Positions 37,151 to 47,775 of a stretch of DNA of 64,000 bases are shown here, piece by piece (positions within the stretch are counted from its first letter, which is position 1; the number at the start of each line of letters is the position of its first letter). The notes below the pieces were generated by a model that searched no databases, was not told the origin of the DNA, and worked only from the letters and a program-made list of their open reading frames with translations. The position numbers were made by a program, and so were the translations under genes. The stretch is from Alisma plantago-aquatica (taxonomy: Eukaryota > Streptophyta > Magnoliopsida > Alismatales > Alismataceae), in the NCBI GenBank assembly GCA_963693085.1, contig OY856413.1, forward strand, positions 103,794,801 through 103,858,800, given 5' to 3'.

Positions 37151-37681
37151 TTCAGGGCGCATGGGGGTAGGAAGTTAGGTATTTAAGTAGATTTTTAACT
37201 TTTGGGAGGACGGGGTGATTGGCTCCTTCACATCATTTTTGTCGTCATGACAATCTGATATGTAGTAGTAGTGTTTGACAAGGCTAACATTTGTGTGATG
37301 AAGATGAACATCTTCATCCATGTATTTTGAGCGTACACCACCCTAGTCATAGATGTCTTGGATTATGCATGATCCCTACCATTTAGGGTTGAGCTTGCCC
37401 CTAGAATCAACATTTTGGATGACTCGTAACACCAGATCTCCCTTCTAGAAACTGTGTGGTCAAACCTTCTTGTTAAATGCTCTAGTCATCCTTGCTTGGT
37501 AACACTGTGCATGGTGTAGGGATTTTTCTCATCATTTTTCATGAGTGTTGAGGCAGTAGAATCGGTCTTAAAACCATTCGATCTCTACCATATATGATTA
37601 TTTAAGTATGTGGAGTGAAGGGTTTACATTTCAACTAGAAGGCCTTCCTCCATCCTGTATACCAGGGAGTATGGTGTAGCC
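37151..37681 (-). pseudogene. Tat-lineage Ty3/gypsy integrase C-terminus, interrupted
   Basis: Minus-strand reading starting at 37,680 gives ATPYSLVYRMEEGLLVEM, the conserved block after the integrase core of Tat-type gypsy elements. In a shifted frame it continues with GDLVLRVIQNVDSRGKLNPKW, GGVRSKYMDEDVHLHHTNVSLVK and YYYISDCHD, matching the GDLVL and WEGPY-type end of the same protein. There are at least one frameshift and two stops. The homology is cut off abruptly at 37,681, where element A begins, so A inserted into this gene. The rest of the pol gene should lie on the far side of A, outside the window. Confidence 0.7.
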
Positions 37682-40104
37682 TGATGAATGCATATACATC
37701 TTGGTTTCAATCGCCATCTTTGGCACAATTTTGCTTAATACATTTGATTTTGCCTCCTAAACCCTATTATATGCAAATGTTCTCGAATCATGAGTTATTA
37801 AGGCATGTTGATTAGAATTTATGTGTTTTCTTTTTATGCAGGTTGAGTGGGCCCATCTCTTACTCGTGGGATGCTCTTTCTCCAAGCCCACCAGGCTACA
37901 ACTATAGAGATCGTGATCAAGACCCCCCCTTCATCACCATCAGATTGCGGTCCTCCATCCATCGCAATGTCTTCACCCTAACTGTGGGCACTCCTACTCA
38001 GGACCATGATTAACAACATCACCTCTAGACCAGTCACGATCTTCACTGCCCTAACAACTACAGTTGTCTCCCCCCCCTACATCTAATGATCAACTGCAAT
38101 CATCATTAACCCCCACCTTCGACACCTCTACAATCACAACCTCCATCCTCCTCACCGCGACCTGTGGTTCTCATCTAAACACCGCAATCCATCCTTGAGA
38201 CCATGATCTGGGATCATCATAGACATAAGCTGGATCGTCCTCAACGCCCAAACCTACCTCATTATCGGGACCTTCATCCCATCTGCACCAACTCCCTGCA
38301 ACCTCCCATGCCCGACCACCTTCCATCACTTCCACCACAGGTCTACAGCTACCCACAGGCGACCTCCAACCTCACCATTGCGATCCGTAAAAACCAATAG
38401 AACCGTGATCACCTCCTGCCTTAATTGCACCTGTGGTTTCTCCTCCAGAATCGTGACCACCTTCCTACCACGACCGTGGTTCTCCACTCTTCTTCCAGCC
38501 GCGGTGTAGTCCTCCTTCTTCCACCGCGACCGCAGTTTATCCTCACATACTACGACTGTGGTCTATCCTCTCTTCTCTGCTCATGGTTCCTCTCTTCACT
38601 TCACCTCAGTTGCAGCCTCATCCTCCAACTCCTTCAACCTGCCTATGTCTATGCAACAAAAACTACGCCCGTGGTTGAGAGCAGACACAATGCAATCTAG
38701 GTGCATGATCAGAATGAGGAACCGCGACCAAAGGCAGCAAGAAACCACGACCTAGGCTGAAATAACTGGGACCGTATAATAGAAAAGCCATGACCGTGGC
38801 ACTGCCCAGCCACTCCTATAAATAGACCTCTACCCCAACCATTCGGGGAATCCTCTCTAGATACCATTAGGCTGCAGGTTTGTCCTCAGACCAAGGAGAC
38901 AATCTCCTCCACCTCCAGGCTGCACCCAAGAAGCGTTCGACCCCTAGTGCAGCCATCTATCTGCTCCATCCAACCCATTCATCGGGATCTGAGTTGGAAA
39001 CCCAGATCTACAACCATATTCATCATCTATGCCGTGTGTACACCGCCATCACATCCACGAGTTTCTCCTCCTACTGGGAGAAAGGACTATGAGAAGAGAG
39101 AGAAAGGACTATGGAGAAAGAAGATCTGCCCCGTCTACCATGGTGTTCTTCCCTCCTCATCCAGATCTGCCCCGACATTGTGTAGAAGATCGTATCTCCA
39201 CCGAGCTGCGATCATCTTCTTCACCATGCTTATGGTGGAATCTTCTCTCCCTCTTGTTCTTTTTGTTTCTCTCACCATGAGCAAGTAGTTTCCTTTTGCT
39301 GGGGTGTGGGGACTAGCCCTGCTGCCCGTTCTTACATGTCCAAATTATTAAACATTCAATGGCTTGTATAGAACTTTTCATTTTTTTGTTAATCGTTTGA
39401 TGTGTTCTTGTGGATTGATCACCCACTTAGATGATCTATTTCATTCCAATGTTGTGAGAACTTCAATACATATGTTTTGAATGTCGATTAACACAGTTGA
39501 CTCCCTGGAGAGAACTTCTGATGGGATTCCCTAAAGTCATAAGTGTGTGATCTGTGAGGGGATGAAACATCTAGCCCACAGTGATGCTTCTGTGTGCCTA
39601 ACGCCCGTATGGGGGGCCCGCAGCTTCAGTTGAATATATGTATCTTTGGAGATGTATGTATGTGATCTGGATGGCGACGAGACATCTGATGCCTAAGGTG
39701 ATGCTTACGTGAACCTAAACATCCTAACAGAGGGTTTGCTGTAGCTCTATTTGGATGGTTATATCTAGCTTGGATGTTTGTGTTTGGATGTGTTTGCATG
39801 TGTAGTAGTGGTGAAACCGGGGACCATCCCAGTGATTCCCATCATTAATCAAACTTAAATCCTGCTCTTTACTTTCTTCACATTTAGTTTTGATTAACTT
39901 CAACCCAACCTTTGTTCTAAGTCTTGATTCAGCTAGATTTGACTAGTAAAAGATTTTTAAAAATGTTATCCCTTGGGATTCGATCCTCAACTATATTGTT
40001 CTAAGACTCGTCTACTTGCGGGTGGTATTATTGCACAGGGTTTTGGTAAAAACTCAGGGATTTCAGCCCTAGGTGAGTTTATTAGTGCAGTAATATCCAC
40101 GTCA
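37682..40104 (+). repeat. Element A, 5' LTR
   Basis: Runs from TGATGAATGCATATACATC to CCACGTCA (2,423 bp) and is followed by AATTC and a primer-binding site. The right half (39,290-40,104) is clearly homologous to the right half of the B LTRs. Contains a TATAAATA box at 38,817-38,824, a GC-rich left half with many CCACGACCGTGG-like words, and diverged repeats of a GTGTATGATCTGTGAGGGGA-type unit at 39,520-39,760. The 3' LTR lies beyond the window. Confidence 0.85.
38817..38824 (+). promoter_or_regulatory. TATA box in element A LTR
   Basis: TATAAATA in the context CTCCTATAAATAGACC, at the position expected for the U3/R boundary. Matches in context the TATA box of the B LTR at 43,597. Confidence 0.65.
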
Positions 40105-40109
40105 AATTC

Positions 40110-40127
40110 TGGCACCGTTTTCGGGGA
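40110..40127 (+). other. Element A primer-binding site (tRNA-Asp type)
   Basis: TGGCACCGTTTTCGGGGA begins five bases after the LTR end. It matches the Athila-type site TGGCGCCGTTGCCGGGGA at 15 of 18 positions; the latter is complementary to the 3' end of plant tRNA-Asp. Confidence 0.8.
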
Positions 40128-40284
40128 CAACGGAATCATCTACTTGAATCTAGTTCTATTAAGGATAATTTAGGATTTTGCTCTTAATTTTTATACAATC
40201 GAGTATCTACTTGAATTTGACTCTACTCCATCCATCTTACTTCTGAAAGATCTTTCCATCCTAGGTACCCTCAAAGACTAGTGC

Positions 40285-42209
40285 ATGCACCGCTCGAACA
40301 ATACTGGCCTTACTGCTAGCTTTGACCCTAAGATAGAAAGAACCTTTCATCATCAGTGTAGAGATAACCAAGATATGATGGCACAAGAGGAGGAAATTTC
40401 CTGAAGGGTAGCTCAAGCCCTTAATGCAAAAAGAGAAAGGCTTATGCAAGAAGCCCGAACTGCAATTCGAGAAGAAATCCAAGCAGCTCAAGTAGCAGCA
40501 CAACAATCTGAGTTACAAAAAGACCTTTGAGAATTCTCAATCCCTAAAGTTGTTGATATTCACCACCCAGTACAACCTCCTCCCATCAATGCTGCCAATT
40601 TTGAGATCAGGGCACATTGGGTTATGCTGCTTTAGAATAGCCCTTTCTATGGTAAGCAAGGAGAAGATAGTCAAGAACATCTTCAAAGGCTTATAGATAT
40701 ATGTTCTATGACAAAGAAGAATGGAGTCTCAGATGATTCCGTCAGACTCAGTCTTTTCAAATACTCTCTTGCTGATAGAGCCATGAATTGGTACAACTCT
40801 TTGCAATGTGAACCCATCACCACTTGGGAGCAACTTAAAATTGTCTTCCTAGAATAATTCTATCCTCCTTCTCTCACCTATGAAATTAGGGGCCGAATAA
40901 CACAATTCACTCAAGTCCATGGTGAAACCCTTATAGAAGAATGGGAAAGATATAAAGAGCTCCTATGCAAGTGTGCACACATGGCATTCCCAAGAATCAA
41001 CTCATCAAAATCTTTTATAGGGGTGTGGATGATGATATCAAGAAGTTCTTAGACTCCTCATCTGGGGGAAACTTCATGCGTCATAGATATGATAGTGCAT
41101 GGAAGGTTATCACCCTTGGAGCTGAAAATCAAGACAATTGGGGTAGACCCGTAAGTAAAGGAGTGTTGAAGGTTGCTATGGAAGAAGCTACCCCTGAGTA
41201 CAAGTCTATCGCCAAGTCTCTTAAGCTTCTAGTTGCCAAGCAAGACCAACTTGAATCATCTTTTGCCACCTATGAAAGAAGACGTTCGCCCCCTCGACAA
41301 CAAGAACAAGTTAAGTCAACTTCACTATTTTGTGAAGCATGTAAAGGCATTGATCATTCTACGGTAGCATGTAATATCCTCTATGATGTTGTTTTGGGTA
41401 ATACTTGTGCCCAAGGAGATTAATGGTCAAATGGAAAATTTGAATGTTGTCAACACTATCGCTAGTCAAGGATATTATAATTTGAATAAGAATAGGAACC
41501 ATCCAAGTTTTCAATATGGAAATCCTTCTGGAGCGGAAAACTCATGACAACTTGGTTTGAAAATCAACAATGAGGCCCGCCAGGATTCCAGTATAACTAG
41601 CAACAAAATTTCAGGAATCAAGGGAACTTTAGAGGTAACATCCAGAATAGAAACTACAAACAGTATCAAAACAACTCTCAATTTCAAAATCCAAACCAAG
41701 TCCCTTATCAACATCAACAACAAGGGCAACTAGCTGGCCCCATCTCTCCTGACGACAAACTGTCAGCTATTGAGAAGATGTGGCAGTCACAACAGACTAT
41801 GATGGCGAATCAGCAAGCGCATCAGAAGGCCATTGAATCTCAACTAGCTCAACTTTCAGCTATCCTCAAGCGACCTGTCAGAGCTTTGGCTCGGCAACCA
41901 GAAGACAATCTGAGGCATGTGGAGCAACTTAAAGCAGTGACAACTCATTCATGATTTGTCTTACTAGAACCCACTACTCCTGTCACCATAACAAATGTCC
42001 AAGGCGGTGAACATCATGTTGTTGCAGCTCAGAACGAAATGACAGACAAGGCCAGTTCTGAGGAACCTATTGTTGCTGAAGCAGAAGACTCGCCTGAGCC
42101 AGTTGTTCCAGTGTATAAACCTTGTGTACCATTTCGAATTCGACTAAATTTTACCCAACTCAATACTAGGTTCAACAAGTTCAAGGAAGTTATGAGGAAG
42201 TTGTATGTT
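40285..42209 (+). pseudogene. Element A gag, N-terminal to capsid region, broken
   Basis: ATG at 40,285 starts a gag homologous along its length to that of element B. An N-terminal charged coiled region is followed by capsid with HPVQPPPIN-type and YDSAWKVITLGAENQ blocks, then a CEACKGIDHSTVAC knuckle-like CX2CX4HX4C at about 41,336, then a Q/N-rich stretch. Stops: TGA 40,402, a TGA near 40,528, a TAG near 40,634 and a TAA near 40,855. Frame changes occur near 40,975 (one base lost relative to B) and 41,421. Gag would form the virus-like particle. The gene is cut at 42,209 by insertion of B and continues at 55,023. Confidence 0.85.
42205..42209. repeat. Element B target-site duplication, left copy
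   Basis: ATGTT next to the B 5' LTR; the right copy at 55,023-55,027 is ATGTC. Four of five bases match, as expected for an aged 5-bp duplication. Removing B and one copy makes the A reading frame continuous across the junction. Confidence 0.75.
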
Positions 42210-42439
42210 TGATGAATGCATATTCATCATGAAATTCAATTATCATTTTTGGACAAATTCAACTCAACACATTTAATTTCGCTCATAATATGCAACATTA
42301 CTTAATTGATCCAATTATCATGATTTTAACTGAAATTGTGGTTGATTTGATGCAGGTCTTGATAAAGCCGAGCAATCAGCTGGGATCTACCTTCCCTTAC
42401 CCTTGGTTCTGACCAATCGATCTAACCAAGCCAATCAAA

Positions 42440-42595
42440 CCCATTCGGTCTCAAGACTATTTGAGCCCATTCGGTCTGAAGACCGTTTTAGCCCATTCGG
42501 CCTCAAGACCGTTTGAGCCCATTCGGTCTCAAGACCATTTGAGCCCATTCAGTCTCAAGACCATTTGAGCCCATTCAGTCTCAAGACTGATACCC
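42440..42595. repeat. 26-bp tandem repeats in B 5' LTR
   Basis: Six units starting with CCCATTC at 42,440, 42,466, 42,492, 42,518, 42,544 and 42,570, an exact 26-bp period. Each unit ends in AAGACCGTTT or a variant (ACTATTT, ACCATTT). The 3' LTR has five units. Confidence 0.95.
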
Positions 42596-43596
42596 TAGAA
42601 GAGACTGATTGGAGGTACAACTCAACCACAAGGGATCGAGCAGTGCATGAATTCAAGATCTTGAAGAAGAGCCTAGACCACGGCTGTGGTGCTTCAAAAT
42701 GACCGTGGTCCACTATCATCACCACGATTGTGAGGTGATCCAAGACCGTGTTCTCCTCGCTACAATCGTAGTGCATCACCGAACAGTGCCAAGCCTCCAA
42801 CCGCCACGACCGTGTTTGACACACCACGGCCGTTGCACACCACCAGCATCGACCATCTTTCACCCACCATGCTCATGCGAGGCAGCACGGACGTGTGAAA
42901 GCTACCTCACCACGACCATGGTGCCTCCCCACGGCTCTGGCGCATCGTCTTCAACCTCCGACCTGCACTCGCAGCCCCAAACCAAGACCGAATGGAGGTG
43001 GTTTGCATACCAAATGAGGCCGCTTTGAGGCTGTTGCACCTGCAGATGAAGGCCAAAGATCATTTGATAGAATGGAGGTCTACTAGATTGATCGACCAGT
43101 AGACTGTTTGCTGCTCATTTGCAGAGCATTGACTGAAGCAAGACTGTTTGCTCGATTCTTGTCTCAGACCGTTTGGCTACAGAAAGCAATCGAGACCGAA
43201 TGAAATACCGGTTGAGGCCGAGGTTGCGAAGACCGTTTGACAAGCAAACAGTTTGTAGACCATTTCAACGGCAAACGGTCTGTGATACCATTTAGTCTCA
43301 TTAGTTTTCCAAACCGTGAGAGTAAAGCTCATCGAACATCATTTGGCTGAAGCGTTGATCGAATTGAAGACTGTTTGATACCAAACGATTTCCAAACCAT
43401 TTGCTGCTCAAGACAGAACGCTGATGAAGACTGTTTGGTCTTATTCAGTTTCCAAACCATTTTCTTCTCAAGACTGTTTGATAGTAAACAGTTTACATAC
43501 CGTTTGGAATAAATAAAGTGAAATCGTTTGGGCAAAAATATCTCCAGATAGTTTGGTGTCTTTTAATCCAAGACCGTTTGGGGACAGTTTGGCGCC

Positions 43597-43604
43597 TATA
43601 AATA
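43597..43604 (+). promoter_or_regulatory. TATA box in element B 5' LTR
   Basis: TATAAATA in the context GGCGCCTATAAATAGGACCC. The 3' LTR lacks this segment through a deletion. Confidence 0.65.
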
Positions 43605-43937
43605 GGACCCCAAGGGTCCTCACTTGGGCATCGGTTCTAGGACACCGACAGGATTCCTGTACAGAGGTCTGATCCAAATCCAGTGCCGTCCACACCAGTT
43701 TCATTCCACCTACTTCCTGTGTTGCAACCAAGGAGGCTGAGGAGAGAAGGAAGACGGAGTGAGGGAGACTGATTGATCTGTCTTGACAACTCTCGTTCGC
43801 GTCCAGATCTACTTTGATGTGACGTAGAAGGTTGTATCTTCTTCACCGAGCTACGACTACCTTCTACACCGACTTCATGGCAGATTTCTTTCTCTTTCTC
43901 ATTCTTCTTATTTTTTGTATCATGAGCGAGTAGTACC

Positions 43938-43942
43938 TTTTC
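43938..43942. repeat. TRIM target-site duplication, left copy
   Basis: TTTTC, identical to 44,781-44,785 on the other side of the TRIM. The uninterrupted LTR context is recovered in element A near 39,285 (TTTCCTTTTGCTGGGG). Confidence 0.9.
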
Positions 43943-44233
43943 TGTAATGCTCGGGCCCACTGGCCTAGGCTCTAGTAGAGTTTCAGGAATGATGACTGGC
44001 CCCACAGACCACCACTAGCCTTAACTACACACTTTGTCCTCACTGACGCGCAAGCCAGGATCAACTTCCCGACTGGTCACCCATCCTAGTACTACTCCAA
44101 GCTGAGCATGCTTAACTATGGAGTTCTTTAGTGATGGGCTCCCGGAAAAGGAGGTGCACCTTGGTGATATGGGTAGTCCAATCATTCCTTTTAAGATCAT
44201 GTTATCTGAGGCCTCAAATCCTGGGATGTTACA
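43943..44233 (-). repeat. TRIM LTR, left (3' LTR on minus strand)
   Basis: 291 bp from TGTAATGCTCGGG to GGGATGTTACA as read on the plus strand. Both ends form the TGTAA/TTACA inverted pair. Confidence 0.93.
44050..44165 (-). ncRNA. 5S rRNA-derived segment in TRIM left LTR
   Basis: Read on the minus strand it contains GAACTCCATAGTTAAGCATGC, then GAGTAGTACTAGGATGGGT and GACC, followed by GTCGGGAAGTT. These match the box A, intermediate element and box C region of plant 5S rRNA (pol III internal promoter) almost base for base; the 5' and 3' arms have diverged. It is not a functional ribosomal gene. In Cassandra this segment is known to be able to direct pol III transcription. Confidence 0.88.
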
Positions 44234-44247
44234 ATCTCCCCCACTTA
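44234..44247 (-). other. TRIM polypurine tract
   Basis: Minus strand TAAGTGGGGGAGAT directly before the 3' LTR, the expected plus-strand primer for reverse transcription. Confidence 0.85.
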
Positions 44248-44474
44248 GACTCTTGACTTCCTTGTCAAGGCTCAACTATATGGCCTCATAATCTGACCCC
44301 ATTTCAATGCAGACCCACAATGGCCCATGGACACCCAACTCCCGTCCACGGCTACCAACGCAAGGGCGGATCCATCTCGTCTCTACGGATAGCCCTTTCC
44401 AACTTACTTAGACCGCACAGCTCAAGACTGGCATGCCACATGCCCATGTGGGCCCCACCTACTGGAGGGGTTAT

Positions 44475-44487
44475 GGCTCTGATACCA
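44475..44487 (-). other. TRIM primer-binding site (initiator tRNA-Met)
   Basis: Minus strand TGGTATCAGAGCC, two bases from the LTR end; a perfect match to the site complementary to the 3' end of initiator tRNA-Met. Confidence 0.93.
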
Positions 44488-44489
44488 TT

Positions 44490-44780
44490 TGTAATGCTCG
44501 GGCCCACTGTCCTAGGATCTAGTAGAGTTTCAGGAATGATGACTGGCCCCACAGACCACCACTAGCCTTAACTGCGCACTTTGTCCTCACTGACACGCAA
44601 GTCAGGATCAACTTCCCGACTGGTCACCCATCCTAGTACTACTCCAAGCTGAGCACGCTTAACTATGGAGTTCTTTAGTGATGGGCTCCCGGAAAAGGAG
44701 GTGCACCTTGGTGATATGGGTAGTCCAATCATTCCTTTTAAGATCATGTTATATGAGGCCTCAAATCCTGGGATGTTACA
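44490..44780 (-). repeat. TRIM LTR, right (5' LTR on minus strand)
   Basis: 291 bp, same ends as the left LTR, about eight substitutions apart. Box A reads AGTTAAGCGTGC here, as in true plant 5S rRNA, while the left LTR has AGTTAAGCATGC. Confidence 0.93.
44598..44712 (-). ncRNA. 5S rRNA-derived segment in TRIM right LTR
   Basis: Same segment as in the left LTR. Box A and box C (GGATGGGTGACC) are intact, so this LTR holds the better preserved pol III internal promoter. Confidence 0.88.
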
Positions 44781-44994
44781 TTTTCACTAGGGTGGGGGGA
44801 TTAGCCCCGCTGCCAATGCAAATAATGTTCTTTTATTAAACTCTCCATGGAAATGTATATAATTTTTCATTTCATTGTTAATTGGTATGTTCGTAGTTGA
44901 TTATCTCCTTGCTTTCATCTTGTTCTCTCCTATATTGTGAAATCTTCTTTGTATGAGATGGAATGGCGATTTTCAAGTTTGACTCCTTGACGAG

Positions 44995-45445
44995 AACTTC
45001 TGAAAGGATTCCTTGAGGTCGTAAGTGTATGATCTGTGAGGGGATGAGACATCTAGCCTACGGTGACGCTTATGTGGTCTAAACATCCCTCAGGGAGGAC
45101 CACAACCTTAGTTGGATTTTGTATCATCTTGTTTATCGTCGATGTTAGTTTTTAGATCTATCACCTACTTGCTTATCAATTAATGTGGTTGACTCCCGAA
45201 CTAGAAATAGAATGGGATTTCTTCGAGGTAGTAAGTGTATGATCCGGGAGGGGACATGCTATCTAGCCTTCGGTGATGCTTCTGTGTGCCTAACGCTTGT
45301 ATAGGGGGCCCAAAACCTTCGTTGGATTTCTGTATCTTCGGAGCCGTAAGTGATCCGGTTGGTGACGAGACATCTAATGCCTAAGGTGATGCTTACGTGA
45401 ACCTAACACCCTAACAGGGGGTTCTGTAGAAGCTCCATTTGGATT
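44995..45445. repeat. Imperfect repeats in right half of B LTR
   Basis: Units with GTAAGTGTATGATC, GAGGGGA, GAC-ATCTAGCC and GGTGA-GCTT words begin near 45,015, 45,230 and 45,345. The same series is present in the A LTR (39,530-39,760) and the B 3' LTR (54,225-54,640), so it is an ancestral LTR property. Confidence 0.7.
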
Positions 45446-45810
45446 GATATATCTTGCCTGGATTGTTTGCGATTGAATGTGTTTGTGTGTGTAGCGGTGG
45501 GGAAACCCGATACCATCCCAGTGATTCTATATCATTAATCTAAATCCAACATTCATTCATCTTTTACTTACTTGCAATTAGTTTAGTTAACCTCAAATCA
45601 ACTAATCATTTTAAATATTAGCCTTAACTAGAACTAGACTAGACTGATAAAGATTCTTAAAAACGTTGTCCTTTGGGTTCGATCCTTAACTATATTGTGA
45701 TCAGACTCGTCCGCTTGCGAGTGGTATTATTGCACTTTAGTTTCGGTAAAAGCTCAGGGATTTCATCCCCGAGTGAGTTTGTTAGTGCAATAAAATCCCA
45801 CGTCAAATTC

Positions 45811-45828
45811 TGGTATCGTTTCCTGGGA
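45811..45828 (+). other. Element B primer-binding site (tRNA-Asp type, degraded)
   Basis: TGGTATCGTTTCCTGGGA, five bases after the LTR end. Matches TGGCGCCGTTGCCGGGGA at 13 of 18 positions; the changes include C to T and G to A. Confidence 0.7.
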
Positions 45829-45985
45829 TAATGGAATCAGTTAGTCAAGTCTAGTTCTTTTAAGAATGATTTAGGATTTTGCTTTGGCTTTTGACACAAT
45901 CGACCATCTACTTGAATTTGAATGTACTCTATGGTTCTCACTTTCAAAATCTTGCTAATTTCAGGTACAATCCAAGGCACAGTGC

Positions 45986-47775
45986 ATGCACCGTTCGGAC
46001 AGCCCCAGACTAACAACGAACTTTGATCTTGAGATAGACAGTTTTTTTCATCGTCAGATCATAGAAAATCAAGCAAGGATGGCTCAAGAAGAAGAAGTAG
46101 CCTGAAGGGTGGCCCAAGCTATCAATGCACAGAGAGAGAGGCTCATGCAAGAAGCCAGGGTTGCGGTTCAACAGGAAATCCTAGCAGTGCAAGCAACTGA
46201 ACTACAAAAGGATCTTAGAGAATTCTCAATCCCGAAAGCAGTGAATGTTCATCATCCAGTGCAACCTCCTCCCATCAACGCTCCTAATTTCGAGATAAGA
46301 GCGCATTGGATCACCCTACTTCAGAATAGCACTTTCTATGGCAAACAGGGTGAAGATAGACAAGAACATCTTCTGAGATTTATTGATCTATGTGCCATGA
46401 CAAAACAAAATGGAGTCACAGATGATGCCATTCGACTTCGTCTCTTCAAGTACTCCCTTGCTAATAGAGTCATCAGTTGGTACAATTTGTTGCAAAGTGA
46501 AATCCCATTACCACTTGGGAACAACTCCAAAATGTGTTTCTAGAAAAATTCTACCCTCCATCTCTTACCTATGAAATTAGAGGGCGGATAATGAATTTCA
46601 CTCAAGTTCCTAGAGAAACCCTTGTTGAAGCTTAAGATAGATACAAAGAGCTTCTATGCAAGTGTCCACACCATGGAATTCCCAAGAACCGACTCATTGA
46701 GATTTTCTATAGGGGTGTGGATGATGACATTAAGAGATTTCTCGATTCCTTGTTTGGAGGAAACTTCATGCGTCAAAGTTATGACAGCGCATGGAGAGTC
46801 GTCACCCTGGGAGCAGAAAATCAAGCCAATTGGGGTAGATATGTAGGTAAAGGAGTTTTGAAAGTAGCTATTGCTGAAACTACTCCCGAGTACAAGTCAA
46901 TCGCTAAAACTCTAAAACTCTTAGTTGCCAAGCAAGACCATATTGAATCATTTATTGCTTCTATTGGAAGAGTACGTTCGCCCACTCGACAACAAGAACA
47001 GATCAAATTGGCTTCATTGTTTTGTGAAGAATGTAAAAGTACCGATCATTCCACTCTATCATGCAATGTTCTCAATGATGTTGTTCTAAGCAACATATGT
47101 GGACAAGGAGATAATGGTAAAATGGAAAATCTTAATGCTATCAACACCATTCCCGGTCAAAGTCATTACAATCTGAATCAAAATAGGAATCATCCATGCT
47201 TTTAATATGGAAACCCCTCTGGAGCAGTAAACTTGCATCAATTTGGTTCAAACAATCAATTAAGAGGCCCTCCAGGATTCCAGTATAATCAACAACAACA
47301 AAATTTTGGGAATCAAGGAAATTTCAAGGGGAACTTTCAGAATAGGAACTACAACAATTACCAAAATAACTCTTAGTACCAGAATCCTAATCAACAACAA
47401 GGACATAAAGCAGGACTAGTTTCTCTTGATGACAAGCTATCAGCCATTGAGAAGATGTTGCAAACTCAGCAAACCATGATAGCTAACCAACAAGCTCAGC
47501 AGAAGGCTATTGAATATCTATTAGCTCAACTCAGAGCTAGCATAAAACCACCTGCTGGAGTCTTTGCCGGCCAACCTGAGAACAATCCTAAGCATCCTGA
47601 ACAGTTGAAGGCAGTCACCACTAGGTCTGGGAAAGACTATTCGGATCCCCCTGAAAAGACACCTGTGGTTATTACAGACAAGGATGAACATGTAATTTCC
47701 CAAGACTCAACAACACAAGAGACTCAATCAAAACATGATAAGTCAGAAAAAGGAAACTTTGAGAAGTATGCTTAA
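45986..47775 (+). pseudogene. Element B gag, broken
   Basis: ATG at 45,986 opens a gag that forms the virus-like particle. The N-terminal charged region (AQAINAQRERLMQEARVAVQ) is followed by the retrotransposon gag domain (EDRQEHLLRFIDLC, VISWYNLL, then in another frame IEIFYRGVDDDIKRF, WRVVTLGAENQ), a CEECKSTDHSTLSC knuckle-like motif (47,030) and Q/N-rich repeats. Defects: TGA 46,103, a frame change near 46,505 (extra bases relative to A), TAA 46,633, TAA 47,203 (CAA in A), a TAG near 47,374 and TAA 47,773. Protease follows in the same frame as the C-terminal part. Confidence 0.9.

Larger units (their letters stand above)
43943..44780 (-). mobile_element. Cassandra-type TRIM retrotransposon
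   Basis: A complete 838-bp element on the minus strand: two 291-bp LTRs (43,943-44,233 and 44,490-44,780), an internal part of 256 bp, a TTTTC duplication on both sides, a perfect TGGTATCAGAGCC primer site next to the right LTR, and a purine tract TAAGTGGGGGAGAT next to the left LTR. Each LTR holds a 5S rRNA-derived segment. These are the defining traits of Cassandra, a non-coding TRIM family of plants. No protein is encoded, so mobility needs proteins from other elements. The LTRs differ at about eight positions. Confidence 0.93.
42210..45805 (+). repeat. Element B, 5' LTR (with nested TRIM)
   Basis: Starts TGATGAATGC, ends CCACGTCA. Total 3,596 bp, of which 843 bp is the inserted TRIM and its duplicated site. 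Compared with the 3' LTR over the first 250 bp I count nine differences, mostly C/T or G/A. Contains six 26-bp tandem units (42,440-42,595), a CCACGACCGTGG-like array (42,670-42,990), many GACCGTTTG-type words (43,090-43,580) and a TATA box at 43,597. Confidence 0.9.

Noticed and set aside
44050..44165. Functional 5S rRNA gene
   Set aside because: Only the internal promoter part matches well; the ends differ and it lies inside an LTR of a TRIM.
43637..44565. Open frames of 81-122 codons around the TRIM
   Set aside because: They run across LTR and 5S-derived non-coding sequence of the TRIM and across the LTR boundary, so they cannot be genes.
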